Below, one piece after another: positions 8,816 to 17,798 of a stretch of DNA of 64,000 nucleotides. Both the position numbers and the translations under genes were made by a program. Location of the stretch: assembly GCF_003248505.1 (NCBI RefSeq), contig NZ_QFOA01000001.1:62001-126000 (forward strand), written 5' to 3'. This stretch comes from Sphingobium sp. (GTDB lineage: Bacteria > Pseudomonadota > Alphaproteobacteria > Sphingomonadales > Sphingomonadaceae). Every line of letters starts with the position of its first letter. Within the stretch, counting starts at the first letter, position 1. The notes beneath the pieces are model-generated. The model was not told the DNA's origin. It worked only from the letters and a program-made list of their open reading frames with translations, and did not search any database.

Positions 8816-10936
8816 TCAGGGAGCCTGATAGTAGCCGGTGTATTTCTTGGAGTAATAATAACCTCCGACCGCTTCGGAACCGGCATCGACCAGCGTGAAG
8901 ATGACGCCGGCGATATTGGATCCGTCCGTCCGCAGGCTGTTGACCGCCGAAGCGGCGGCCTGCGCCGGGGTTTCGTCCCAACGCACGACCATCGCGACCG
9001 CGTCGGCCATCGCCGCAAGGAAACGACCGTCGGCAAGGCCCATGAGCGGCGGAAGATCGAGCACGATGGCTTCATAACGTCCACGCAGGCTCTTGAGCAC
9101 ATCCAGCATCTTGCCGTCGCCGAACAGATTTTCCGAACTGAAATAAGGCGTTCGCACCAGCAAATGGTCAAGATGTTCGGTATCGCCGCCGCTGATCGCG
9201 CTCAGTACCGGCGCTTCGCCGTGCAGCACCTCGACGAGGCCCGGGATATCGGGCGCATTGCGCACGATCTGGCGCACGTTCGCACGACGCACGTCGCAGT
9301 CGATGAGCAGCGTCTTCTGACCGTTGAGCGCCAGCGTCCGGGCAAAGGCGACCGCCGAAGTGGTCTTGCCTTCCGCCGGCAATGCCGACGTGATCGCGAT
9401 CACCTTGGGGCTTTGGTCGGACCGCACGCCCAGCAGGGATGCACGCGCGATTCGGAATGCTTCGGCGAAAAGCGACGTGGGCTTTTCGAGCAGAATGTCG
9501 GCTGGGGCGGCGTGCTTTTCGCGCGGGATTGCAGCGAGCACCTTGACGCCGAGCAGTTCCTCGACCTCGCTGACAGACCGCAGACCCTGCACCAGCATCT
9601 CCTGCACGGTCACCGTCGCCGTGCCTGCCGAAAGCGCGACGAGCAGCGCCAGCGCCATGAGCAGCGGCTTGTTGGGCGATGTCGGGCGCAGCGGCGGCGC
9701 GGCGGTGTCTACGATCTCCACCTGCGCGATCGAATTGTTCGCGGCTTGCTGCATTTCCATCAGGTTCTGCGACAGTTTGTCGAACTGCGCACGCTCGGTG
9801 GTGACTTCGGCGTCGAGGCTCTTGGCAAGGACGGATTTGCGGGCATTGTCCGCCTGCGCTCCGGCGAGGCCGTTGATCGACGACTGCAACTGCGCGACGC
9901 GCGCCTTGGCGGCGGCGTCGTTGGACCGTAGCGAATTCATGATGCGCGAAGATTCGGCACTGATCTGCTGGTCGATATCGGCAAGGTTAGCGCGGGCGGC
10001 GATGGTGTCGGGATGCTTGTCGCCATAGCGGGACAGCACGTTGCCAAGGTCGCGCAATGCGGCGGCGCGGGCCGTCCGCAGATTGCCGACCACAGGCGAA
10101 GCGAGCACTTCGCCCACGGAGTCGATGCCGCTGCGGGCGACCTGCGCCTGCGCAGCCGCAAGCGCGGCGGATGTCTGGGCGGAGGCCGATTGGGCCTGCG
10201 CGAGTTCGCCCGAAAGCGGGCCGAGCTGCTGATCCACCACGGTCCCGGTGTTGCCACCGTAAGAGTTCGTGCCGGTGACGATACCGGTCTGCGCCTGATA
10301 GGAGGCGAGCTGTGCTTCCTTGCCGCGGATATCGGCACCGAGCTGGTCGAGCTGTGCCTTCAGAAATTCGGCCTTCTTGGACGCCGTGTTCGCGCCGGTG
10401 CCGACCTTCGTACTGATGTAGGCGGTGGCGAACGCATTGGCGATCTTTGCGGATTTGGCGCGATCTGGCGACGTATAGGAAATGCCAAGGATGTAGCTGA
10501 GCTTGTTGCGGCTGACATTCACGCCGTCGAGCACGTTGCCAACCACGATCGCCACCTTGTCCGCCGGGCTCAGCACGGCGCCCGCCTTGGCTTCGGGGGC
10601 GAATTCGGGATCGTTGACGAGGTTCAGTTTCTTGACGACCTCAGTCGCCACCTCGTTGGAGGTGATCATCGCTACTTCGGTTTCGATCGCCTCGGGCGAA
10701 AGTGCTTGGCTCGGGCTGTCGGCACCCATTACCGGCGTGCGGCTGGGGTCGATCCGCACATGCGTGGTCGACGTATATTTGGGCGTCATCAGCATGATGA
10801 AAACCACCCCGATCGCGAACACGCCGCCCACCACCAAGGCGAGCGTCAGCCACCGGCGGCGAATGACATCGCGAATCCGGGTTACGATATCGGAAAGCTG
10901 TCCATCCTCGACTTTGGCGTCGTGCGAAACTTGCAT
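8816..10936 (-). CDS. Polysaccharide co-polymerase with bacterial tyrosine kinase domain (Wzc/ExoP-like)
   Basis: A 706-residue fused chain-length regulator and BY-kinase. It has a first membrane helix near residues 29-52, a long periplasmic coiled-coil-rich region, a second helix near 428-445, then the cytoplasmic kinase. The kinase shows Walker A SALPAEGKTTS (K524), Walker A' LLIDCDVRR (about 543-551) and Walker B IVLDLPP (about 624). The C-terminal tail has six tyrosines (Y693-695, 699, 702, 703), the autophosphorylation cluster of this family. It controls polymerisation and export with the Wza-like and Wzy-like proteins encoded beside it. It is the fourth gene of the minus-strand export operon. 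Confidence 0.95.
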   Translation of the reverse strand: MQVSHDAKVEDGQLSDIVTRIRDVIRRRWLTLALVVGGVFAIGVVFIMLMTPKYTSTTHVRIDPSRTPVMGADSPSQALSPEAIETEVAMITSNEVATEVVKKLNLVNDPEFAPEAKAGAVLSPADKVAIVVGNVLDGVNVSRNKLSYILGISYTSPDRAKSAKIANAFATAYISTKVGTGANTASKKAEFLKAQLDQLGADIRGKEAQLASYQAQTGIVTGTNSYGGNTGTVVDQQLGPLSGELAQAQSASAQTSAALAAAQAQVARSGIDSVGEVLASPVVGNLRTARAAALRDLGNVLSRYGDKHPDTIAARANLADIDQQISAESSRIMNSLRSNDAAAKARVAQLQSSINGLAGAQADNARKSVLAKSLDAEVTTERAQFDKLSQNLMEMQQAANNSIAQVEIVDTAAPPLRPTSPNKPLLMALALLVALSAGTATVTVQEMLVQGLRSVSEVEELLGVKVLAAIPREKHAAPADILLEKPTSLFAEAFRIARASLLGVRSDQSPKVIAITSALPAEGKTTSAVAFARTLALNGQKTLLIDCDVRRANVRQIVRNAPDIPGLVEVLHGEAPVLSAISGGDTEHLDHLLVRTPYFSSENLFGDGKMLDVLKSLRGRYEAIVLDLPPLMGLADGRFLAAMADAVAMVVRWDETPAQAAASAVNSLRTDGSNIAGVIFTLVDAGSEAVGGYYYSKKYTGYYQAP

Positions 10937-10971
10937 GCCTGAACGGGTCCGTTCTACTGGAGTGAAGGAGA

Positions 10972-12264
10972 TCAGCGTCGGAAAGTGATGCTGAGTTCGC
11001 CGCGAAATTCACTGAAGCGGTTGGTCGCATTGTCGTTGATCGTCCGCCGCTGCCACCCGGCTTCGCCCCGCAGCACAATGGAACGGTTGGCGAAATAGGT
11101 GGCGGTGCCGCTCGCACGATAATAGTCCGCGCGAGTGGGCGTGCCCAGATACACTTGATGGCGATATTCGCCCGAAGCGCCCAGCAGCAGGTTGACGAGG
11201 AGTTCGTGATCGACACGCGCCGTTACGCTGTTGTCGAAAAAAGCACCTGTGTTGAAGGCAAGATTGGTATCGCGCAACGTCCGCGCCACCGCAACGCCGA
11301 CAGTCGTCAGTTCGGTCGGGAAAAATTCCACCTGACCTTCGACGGAAACGCCATGTGCGTCCTTATAGAGGGGCGAATCGTAATCGCGTTCGATATAGCC
11401 AGCGCCCAGTTTGCCGCGCATCAGTCCCGCGAGATCGAAATTAAAGCCGCCGACGATGCGCAAGCCCTTCGAATCGCGATTCTCCACATTGAAGAGCATC
11501 GTACTATATTCGATCTTCGATCCACCGACCTGACCGTAGATCGACAGGCTGGGGGACAGCGCATATTGCAGTTCGGCGGTCAGGCGCTGTTGCACCTGGT
11601 CGCGCGAATCCTGGTTGATCGGCGTGCCGTTCGCCAGTGTCAGATCGTCGAAGGTGAAAGCTGTGCGATCGACGCCCACCGTCGCCTGCACCCGACCGAA
11701 GGCATAGCGCCCCCGAACCGCGAAATAGCTGCGGTTGAAGGCGGAGAGCACCGCCGTAGACGGATCGACCGCACCGCTGTTTGGCTGTTCGTAGATGCGC
11801 GCATATTGCGCTTCGCCCGTGACCGAATAGGCATCGCCGATGTCCTTGCGGCCCAGCAGGCGCAGATCGAACGTGTTCTGATTGCGGTTGTCATATTTGA
11901 ACCATCGGCCCAGTACGGCCCGCGCCGATGCGCGGATTTCATCGCGCGGAAGGTCGCTGGTCATGGTGATGGCCGGCGCGAAATAGCCGTATCCGTCGCT
12001 GCGCTTGGAATCGCGGGTCAGGAAGACGTTGTCCGACACCCCGACACCCGCCTGCACCTGCGGCAGGAACGTGAAGGCGCCTCGTATGATACCGAGCGGG
12101 TCGAAATCGGGCCGGGCGCGTTCCGTGACCGATACGTTGCGATCACGATTGAAGCTGTCTGGGATCGCCGTGTCGACGAGCACCGACTCCTGCGCCCAGG
12201 CGGCGACCGGCCAGGTCGCTGTGGTCAGCGCAGCGGCGATCAGCCTGTAAACCTTAACCCTCAT
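10972..12264 (-). CDS. Outer membrane beta-barrel protein of the EPS operon
   Basis: A 430-residue exported protein. The signal peptide MRVKVYRLIAAALTTATWPVAAWAQ ends in an AWA-Q cleavage site. The mature part is a series of alternating amphipathic beta strands ending in a C-terminal strand with a terminal Arg-Arg. This resembles the putative beta-barrel porin-2 group found in many EPS operons. It probably sits in the outer membrane and takes part in polymer passage or anchoring. The start at 12264 is chosen for the signal peptide and a good AAGGGG site about 10 bp upstream; longer in-frame starts lack both. The family call is moderate because such barrels diverge quickly. Confidence 0.78.
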   Translation of the reverse strand: MRVKVYRLIAAALTTATWPVAAWAQESVLVDTAIPDSFNRDRNVSVTERARPDFDPLGIIRGAFTFLPQVQAGVGVSDNVFLTRDSKRSDGYGYFAPAITMTSDLPRDEIRASARAVLGRWFKYDNRNQNTFDLRLLGRKDIGDAYSVTGEAQYARIYEQPNSGAVDPSTAVLSAFNRSYFAVRGRYAFGRVQATVGVDRTAFTFDDLTLANGTPINQDSRDQVQQRLTAELQYALSPSLSIYGQVGGSKIEYSTMLFNVENRDSKGLRIVGGFNFDLAGLMRGKLGAGYIERDYDSPLYKDAHGVSVEGQVEFFPTELTTVGVAVARTLRDTNLAFNTGAFFDNSVTARVDHELLVNLLLGASGEYRHQVYLGTPTRADYYRASGTATYFANRSIVLRGEAGWQRRTINDNATNRFSEFRGELSITFRR

Positions 12265-12357
12265 GTTCGATGCCCCTTTTTGGCGCCGGCTTCTGTGGCC
12301 TTTGACGCCCGACGGAATCATGCAGTGCGGAATGAATTGGCAAATGCCGCCGTCCGG

Positions 12358-12825
12358 TCACTGCTGGTAATTTGAACCCCCACCCGGCGCAACGCCCGGT
12401 GAGGTGAAGCTGCCGAAACCTCCGATAGCCGGACCGATCGTCGCGCCGGTGCCGCGCCGCCTCTTCTTAAGGAGGGCCGCTCGCGCATTCTCGACGGCGG
12501 TCGCCAGACGCTGGTCAGCGCCCGATGCGACCTGGTTAAGCGCGGCATCGATCACCGGATCGGAATAGTCGCCCTGGTTGACGACGAAGACGATGATGGC
12601 CTCCAGATCTTCAGGCGATGCAGTGCCCGGTTGCTGCGCGAGTTCCGTATTGATCGCTGCGGCAAGCCGTGCGGCCACGGCAGTGTCGGACGCAGCCGTT
12701 CCGGGGCCGCCGCCATCACCGCCCTGCTGCGCGAAGAAGGGACGCCAGGCGAAGCCCGGAGTGGTGGCTGCCGCCGCCAGCGCAGCGCCGGCGAGCAGAA
12801 GGATGCGGATGCCTTTGTGGTTCAC
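12358..12825 (-). CDS. Exported Gly-rich hypothetical protein in export operon
   Basis: A 155-residue protein starting at GTG 12825 with a clear signal peptide (MNHKGIRILLLAGAALAAAATTPGFA). It has a Gly-rich linker (GGDGGGPG), a middle Ala-rich helical segment (about residues 45-120) and a Gly/Ser-rich tail ending NYQQ. I do not recognise the family. It lies between the Wza-like lipoprotein and the beta-barrel gene with short gaps on the same strand, so it is probably a periplasmic or surface accessory of EPS export. Confidence 0.65.
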   Translation of the reverse strand: MNHKGIRILLLAGAALAAAATTPGFAWRPFFAQQGGDGGGPGTAASDTAVAARLAAAINTELAQQPGTASPEDLEAIIVFVVNQGDYSDPVIDAALNQVASGADQRLATAVENARAALLKKRRRGTGATIGPAIGGFGSFTSPGVAPGGGSNYQQ

Positions 12826-12876
12826 TGTACCTAGCCATGTTGACCGGCCGAAGGCGCCCCACCGCGCCCGCGCCGA

Positions 12877-13449
12877 TTAGAAGTAACGTTCCCCGATGCG
12901 AATGGTATCTCCCGGCATGACGCGAAGATCGGGCGTCAGCCTGTAAGCCTGTTCCGTTTCGCTGCCCGCGCGGCGGATGTAGACCGTCGAGCGCTGCGCT
13001 CGCGGAGAAAAGCCCTGGGCCAGAGCGATCGCGTTAAGGGCGGTCATGCTGTTGGCGTAGGGGAATTGCCCCGGCATCTTCACCTCGCCCAGCACGAAGA
13101 ATGGGCGATAGGCCGACACTTCGAGACTGACCTTGGGATCGCGAAGATAGCCGTTGCCCAGCGCGTTCTGGACGATGCCGGCCACTTCCGTCACCGTCTT
13201 GCCGTTGGCGGGCACCTCTCCCACCAGCGGCAGGGACAGGTTGCCGTCGGTCGACACGGCGAATTCGCCGGACAGCGTCGGTTCGTTGAAGATGGTCAGC
13301 TTAACCTTGTCGCCTGCGGCCAGGCGATATTGCTCGATACCGTCATTGGCGGGCTGATAGCGTTCACCCGCTTCCACCAATCCGGTCGGCGTGCTCGCGC
13401 ACGCAGAGAGTCCCAACAGAAAGGCCGCTACCAGGGCGGGCAGACGCAT
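12877..13449 (-). CDS. Polysaccharide export lipoprotein (Wza/GumB-like, short form)
   Basis: A 190-residue lipoprotein. The signal MRLPALVAAFLLGLSAC carries a lipobox with Cys17. The mature part has a poly-export domain (YRLAAGDKVKLTIFNEPTLSGEF, residues about 40-120) and one SLBB-like segment (YRPFFVLGEVKMPGQFPY onward). It lacks the further SLBB and C-terminal amphipathic helix of E. coli Wza and is close in size to GumB-type proteins, which rely on other partners for the outer membrane pore. The start is set by a GGAGA site about 7 bp upstream of ATG 13449. It is the first gene of the minus-strand export operon. Confidence 0.9.
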   Translation of the reverse strand: MRLPALVAAFLLGLSACASTPTGLVEAGERYQPANDGIEQYRLAAGDKVKLTIFNEPTLSGEFAVSTDGNLSLPLVGEVPANGKTVTEVAGIVQNALGNGYLRDPKVSLEVSAYRPFFVLGEVKMPGQFPYANSMTALNAIALAQGFSPRAQRSTVYIRRAGSETEQAYRLTPDLRVMPGDTIRIGERYF

Positions 13450-13724
13450 TAAGATTCTCCAATTCACAATATCTCGGGTGGAATATCGCTGCGCCGGAAG
13501 ATTATGGCAACTGAAATCACCCGTTTGGGTGATGACCGGCGGGCCATACACCATCTTTTGCAGGCGCATGCGTCTTTTGAGCAAATGCAGCATTGTGACC
13601 ATCGAGCGATTCGTGCGATATCTTTCAGGTTAAGGCGGCCATGCCAGGGAAATGCTGGGTTCATTCGCGTCCGCTAGACAGAAGCCGCCCCGCGAATCGC
13701 GGAGGGCGTTTATGTGCGCTGCAA

Positions 13725-14585
13725 ATGAGGTTTCAGGTGGTCCTTGGATTGTTCAATCGTGGCGCGGCCGCTGCTACGCCCCGCACGGGGAAAGGCGACC
13801 GCGTCTATTGCATCGGGGATATTCACGGTCGCTTCGACCTGTTTCGCGTGGCGCTGGACCGGATCGAGGCCCATCATGCGCAGCGTCCCAAGCCGCGCCA
13901 AATCTATGTCGTTCTGCTGGGCGACCTGATCGACCGCGGCCCCGACTCCGCAAAGGTGCTGCACCTCGTGCACAAGGTGCAGGCGCGCACGCAGCAGATG
14001 ATCGTGCTGCGCGGGAACCACGAAGAGATGATGATCCGCGTCATCGACGGGGAGCCGGGCGTCATGCGTGCCTGGCTGAAGTCGGGCGGCATGGACACGT
14101 TGCGCAGCCTTGGCATCCAGCCTCCCGTCGACAGCCATGACACCGCCCGGGTCGTGGCGGAATTGCGGCAGCGCCTGCCGCAGGAGATCATCGACTGGCT
14201 GCGTGCGTTGCCGCTGACGGCGCAATCGGGCGATTATCTCTTCTGCCACGCCGGTGTCCGCCCGGGCGTGCCGATCAAGAAACAGGCGCGCGACGACCTT
14301 TTGTGGATTCGCGAGGAGTTTCTGGGCAGCACCCGCGATCATGGTGCCGTCATCGTGCACGGGCACAGCGTGTCGGCGGAACTGGAAATGCGCCCCAATC
14401 GGATCGGTATCGACACCGGTGCCTATATGTCGGGCGTCCTGTCGGTGCTGTATCTGGAAGACGAACTGCGGGAAGTCATCTCGATCCGTGAAAGCGATCT
14501 GGGCGGTGCCGATGCGGACGATGGCGTCTTCGATCTGATGCCCCCCGGTGCGTCGGTCACGGGCGGGAAGGCGGGTATCGCCTGA
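13725..14585 (+). CDS. Metallophosphoesterase (PPP-type serine/threonine phosphatase-like)
   Basis: A 286-residue calcineurin-like phosphoesterase with all the metal-site motifs in order: GDIHGR, LGDLIDRGPDS, LRGNHEEMM, then FCHAG and HGHS. These are typical of the bacterial PrpA/lambda phosphatase group. In an EPS locus with a BY-kinase, a phosphatase might act on protein phosphate, but the substrate is not shown by sequence. The ATG at 13725 is chosen because the upstream extension to ATG 13641 (preceded by AAGGCGG) reads like non-coding sequence; either is possible. Its stop overlaps the next start (TGATG). Confidence 0.85.
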   Translation: MRFQVVLGLFNRGAAAATPRTGKGDRVYCIGDIHGRFDLFRVALDRIEAHHAQRPKPRQIYVVLLGDLIDRGPDSAKVLHLVHKVQARTQQMIVLRGNHEEMMIRVIDGEPGVMRAWLKSGGMDTLRSLGIQPPVDSHDTARVVAELRQRLPQEIIDWLRALPLTAQSGDYLFCHAGVRPGVPIKKQARDDLLWIREEFLGSTRDHGAVIVHGHSVSAELEMRPNRIGIDTGAYMSGVLSVLYLEDELREVISIRESDLGGADADDGVFDLMPPGASVTGGKAGIA

Positions 14586-15010
14586 TGTGGCGCCGGACGC
14601 GTTTCGCTCCGCTTGCGGCGGTGCTGTGCGCGCACGGCCCGTCGATGGCGGCAGCCGTCCCCCCGCCGGTCGTGCCGGTTCCCGCGGTCAAGCCACCCAA
14701 CACACCCGTTCCTCCCGACCGGGGCATCGGCTACCTGACCGCGACCCAACTGGGCGCACGCTGCACCGACGGATCGACGGCGGGCACGAGCTACTGCTTT
14801 GCCTTCATCACCGGCGTGAACGATACGATGCAGGCCTATGAAAGATGGTTGGGGCAGAAGGAATTCTGTCCTGACGCCAATGTTTCGCAGGGCGACCTGC
14901 GCAAGGATTTTCTCGCCTATCTCAATGCCTATCCCAAGAATGGACAGGGTCAGGCTGCCTCGGTCGTGGTGGTGGCGCTTAAAACTCGCTACCCCTGCAA
15001 GCCGGGCTGA
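14585..15010 (+). CDS. Rap1a/Tai-like small exported protein
   Basis: A 141-residue exported protein. An N-terminal signal (ending near AAAV) and a Pro-rich linker lead into a four-cysteine domain, C60, C71, C95 and C138. The pattern (Cys, about ten residues, C-FAFITGVNDTMQAY, then C-PDANVSQGDLRKDFLAYLNAYP and a final YPC) matches the Rap1a/Tai fold, known from immunity proteins against T6SS amidase effectors. Many such proteins are orphans without an effector. No amidase effector or T6SS gene is nearby; the gene is coupled to the phosphatase and followed by a cell-wall hydrolase. Confidence 0.65.
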   Translation: MWRRTRFAPLAAVLCAHGPSMAAAVPPPVVPVPAVKPPNTPVPPDRGIGYLTATQLGARCTDGSTAGTSYCFAFITGVNDTMQAYERWLGQKEFCPDANVSQGDLRKDFLAYLNAYPKNGQGQAASVVVVALKTRYPCKPG

Positions 15011-15067
15011 GGCCGGAAGCCAGGTCGCGGAGACCGCTAGGGATCAGATCTGTATGCCAAAATCGGT

Positions 15068-16150
15068 ATGAAAGTCGATGTCGTCAAGATCGACGCTCCG
15101 TTGGGCGGGCGTCGTCGCCGGTGGAAGGCGATTGTGGTGCTGGCGGTGGCGTTCCTGATCTGCGCCGGTGCCTTGGCGACGCTTTTGTCATTCGCGCTGG
15201 ATGACCGCCCGCCGCAGGTGGAAGATCGGTTCGACCTTGCGACCTTCAACATCAAGACACCCCAAGGGCGTGCTGCCTTGCAGCGCACCGTCAGCGACTG
15301 GACGACGACGAACCCCGAGCAATTGCAGCCGGTGTCGAGTGACGCCGCCGCCCGGTTGAATGCCAGGCTTCCTGTCTCCACCGCGAAAAATCCGCCTGCG
15401 TCGCCGCTCATGCTCTCGCTGGCGGATCGACTCAACCATACCGCTGGCGTCGATTGTCTGACCGAAGCAATCTATTACGAGGCTGCGAAGGAGCCGATCG
15501 ACGGACAGCGCGCGGTGGCGCAAGTCATCCTCAACCGGGTCAGGCACCCCGCCTATCCCAAGACGATTTGCGGCGTCGTCTACCAGGGGGTTGAACGGGG
15601 GCGGAGTTGCCAGTTCACCTTCGTGTGCGACGGTGCGTTGGGGCGTGCGCCTGTGCCTTCGCTATGGCGGCAGGCGCGCGAGGTCGCGGTCGCCGCGCTT
15701 TCGGGCCTCGTCTACGCGCCCGTAGGGCTCGCGACCCACTATCATGCCGATTATGTGTTTCCCTATTGGGCACCGACATTGGTGAAGTCACTGGTGATCG
15801 GTCACCATCTTTTCTACCGGATGCCCGGTGGCCTTGGGTCCAAGGCTGCGTTCAACGGGGTGTATCAGGCAGCCGAATGGAGCGCCCTAAGCGGCGCGCG
15901 CGTACGTGCCCGGGCGCTTTTGATGGCGATGGCGAGCGATGTGGCGCAATTGCCGGAAGCGGGGAATGCAACCGCTGCAGTGCCGCTGCCGCAAGAGCGC
16001 GGCGTGCTGATGCCTAACGGTTCGCTCGCCACCCCCGCGCAAGGCGGCGCTGTGCGGGTCGGGGCGGCCCCGGTCGCTTCATCCCCGGCCCCACCGGCGG
16101 TGGCGCCGGGACGCTATGTACTGGGAACGGACGGCGGCACTCTGAAATAG
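15068..16150 (+). CDS. Cell wall hydrolase (SleB-like), membrane anchored
   Basis: A 360-residue protein with an N-terminal membrane helix (about residues 20-43), a spacer, and a hydrolase domain at about 127-240. The latter carries DCLTEAIYYEAA (E133, catalytic-type), GQRAVAQVILNRVRHPAYP, CQFTFVCDG and THYHADYVFPYW, diagnostic of SleB/hydrolase_2 lytic enzymes. The C-terminal 90 residues are Ala/Pro-rich. It probably cuts peptidoglycan glycan in the periplasm. Its stop lies 1 bp from the stop of the convergent flippase gene. Confidence 0.88.
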   Translation: MKVDVVKIDAPLGGRRRRWKAIVVLAVAFLICAGALATLLSFALDDRPPQVEDRFDLATFNIKTPQGRAALQRTVSDWTTTNPEQLQPVSSDAAARLNARLPVSTAKNPPASPLMLSLADRLNHTAGVDCLTEAIYYEAAKEPIDGQRAVAQVILNRVRHPAYPKTICGVVYQGVERGRSCQFTFVCDGALGRAPVPSLWRQAREVAVAALSGLVYAPVGLATHYHADYVFPYWAPTLVKSLVIGHHLFYRMPGGLGSKAAFNGVYQAAEWSALSGARVRARALLMAMASDVAQLPEAGNATAAVPLPQERGVLMPNGSLATPAQGGAVRVGAAPVASSPAPPAVAPGRYVLGTDGGTLK

Positions 16151-16151
16151 C

Positions 16152-17582
16152 TCAGGAGCGGCGCAGGCGCTTCAGCCGGGGCATCACGTCTTTTGCAAAG
16201 AGAAGGGCAAGTGCGGCGCAGAAGGCAAGCCCTCCCGCCGCGATCCTTATGCCCAGATGCGCGGCATCGCCGGCCGGCGGCGTCATCAGCACCGCGCCCG
16301 CCATTGCAGCGGTCGCCAGTGCGATCCGCGCCCATGCCTGGCCAGCGACCTGCCGCCCGGCCGACCCTGCCCAAATATAAGTTGCGATCATGCCGATGGC
16401 CGATGTCGCCGCCAGTGCGATGGCTCCGCCGACCGGGCCGCCCAAAGGCACGGCAATGGCCGCCAACAGCACGGCGACGACCGCCTCGGCGATCGAGATG
16501 ATGGCAATTGGGCGCGTATTGCCTTCCAGCAGGAAGAACTGGTTGAGGAAATATTGTCGCAGGCAGATGCATCCGCCTGCCAGCAGCGACCAGAGCATGA
16601 CCGGTTGCACCGGCCCGTCCATTCGGCTGGACACGAAGAGCCTTACGACATCGCCCGACACCAGGGCCAGCCCTGCCACCGATGCGGCCAGCACGGCGAA
16701 GAGCAACGCTCCGTTGGTCGCAAGCTGCCGCCGAGCACCGGGCAGGTCGCCGGCGTTTGCCATCCGCACCGCGATGGGAAAGGCCGCCGCGTTCACCATC
16801 ATCGCGGACACGAGCGACGCGCGATAGCCAAGGCCCATGCCCAGCGAATAAACGCCCACCGCGCTCAAGCCAAAGGCATAGCTGACGGCGAACCGCGACG
16901 CATTCTGGCTGACCCAGGCGAGCACGGAACTGACGATGATCGGCATCCCATAACCCAGCGCATGGCGGATAAGCGCCGTGTCGGGGCGCCCGAAGCCGAT
17001 CCAGCTGCGGTCCCGCGTCAGGCTGAACAGCACACCCGCCAGCTGGGCCACGGCAAAACCGCTGAAGATGAGCAACGCGCTGCCGCCGAACCGATAGAGC
17101 AGCGCAAGGCCGATGAGAAAGCCGATGACCGGCCCGCTCATCACCGCGACCGAATAGCCCAGCACGTCGCCCCGAGCACGTGCGCGCTCCGCCTGGAACA
17201 GGTTGAGCGCCCGGCATCCCACCAGGCCTGCCAGCGCCGCTGCCATGGCGAACGACATCGCCCGGTCGATCATGAGCGCAAAGCAAAGCAGCGCGATGAC
17301 GATTTGGAAAGCGACCGACAAGATCACCACCAGGGTGGATGCATGGCGCATGCGCACCTGCCCTTCGGGCGTTTCGCCATGCTTGAGCATATAGCGCTGG
17401 GTATATTGGTTCCAGAACCCCATGAAGGCGATGTTCAGGAATTCCTGGATGGACGTGAACAACGTCACCACCCCGATCACGCTGGCAGGCGCGAGATGGG
17501 ACCAGACGATCAGCTGCACAAATTGGCAGAGCGCGGGCAGCAGCTGTGCTGGAAGAAAAAGAAGCGTCTGCCTGAACAACAT
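16152..17582 (-). CDS. Second polysaccharide flippase-like membrane protein
   Basis: About 476 residues and 12-14 hydrophobic helices with the MOP/Wzx-type layout (FLPAQLLPALCQFVQLIVW near the N-terminus, paired helices and a short basic C-terminus). It is not closely similar by eye to the flippase at 5300. I use ATG 17582 with a GGGAG site 11 bp upstream; ATGs at 17591, 17600 and 17717 are in-frame alternatives. It could translocate a different lipid-linked unit from the first flippase, or be the translocase for the polymer whose transferases lie downstream. Assignment is by topology and context. Confidence 0.75.
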   Translation of the reverse strand: MLFRQTLLFLPAQLLPALCQFVQLIVWSHLAPASVIGVVTLFTSIQEFLNIAFMGFWNQYTQRYMLKHGETPEGQVRMRHASTLVVILSVAFQIVIALLCFALMIDRAMSFAMAAALAGLVGCRALNLFQAERARARGDVLGYSVAVMSGPVIGFLIGLALLYRFGGSALLIFSGFAVAQLAGVLFSLTRDRSWIGFGRPDTALIRHALGYGMPIIVSSVLAWVSQNASRFAVSYAFGLSAVGVYSLGMGLGYRASLVSAMMVNAAAFPIAVRMANAGDLPGARRQLATNGALLFAVLAASVAGLALVSGDVVRLFVSSRMDGPVQPVMLWSLLAGGCICLRQYFLNQFFLLEGNTRPIAIISIAEAVVAVLLAAIAVPLGGPVGGAIALAATSAIGMIATYIWAGSAGRQVAGQAWARIALATAAMAGAVLMTPPAGDAAHLGIRIAAGGLAFCAALALLFAKDVMPRLKRLRRS

Positions 17583-17798
17583 GCGGAACATCGCTCCCAT
17601 AAAAGCGCGGGCTTTTGTTGCACTGCGCCAAAGAACGGCCCGTCTGTTATGGCGTGCCGGGGGAAAAAGCCACGCAAATTCTTCCGCCCTGTCGATCATG
17701 CCGAAAGGCGCGTCCACGTTTCGCGCATTTTATCGACGGCCCTTTCGAACGGTTCCGCATTTTGCTAGTGCGAAAGGCATAGCTAGGGGCCGCACAGC

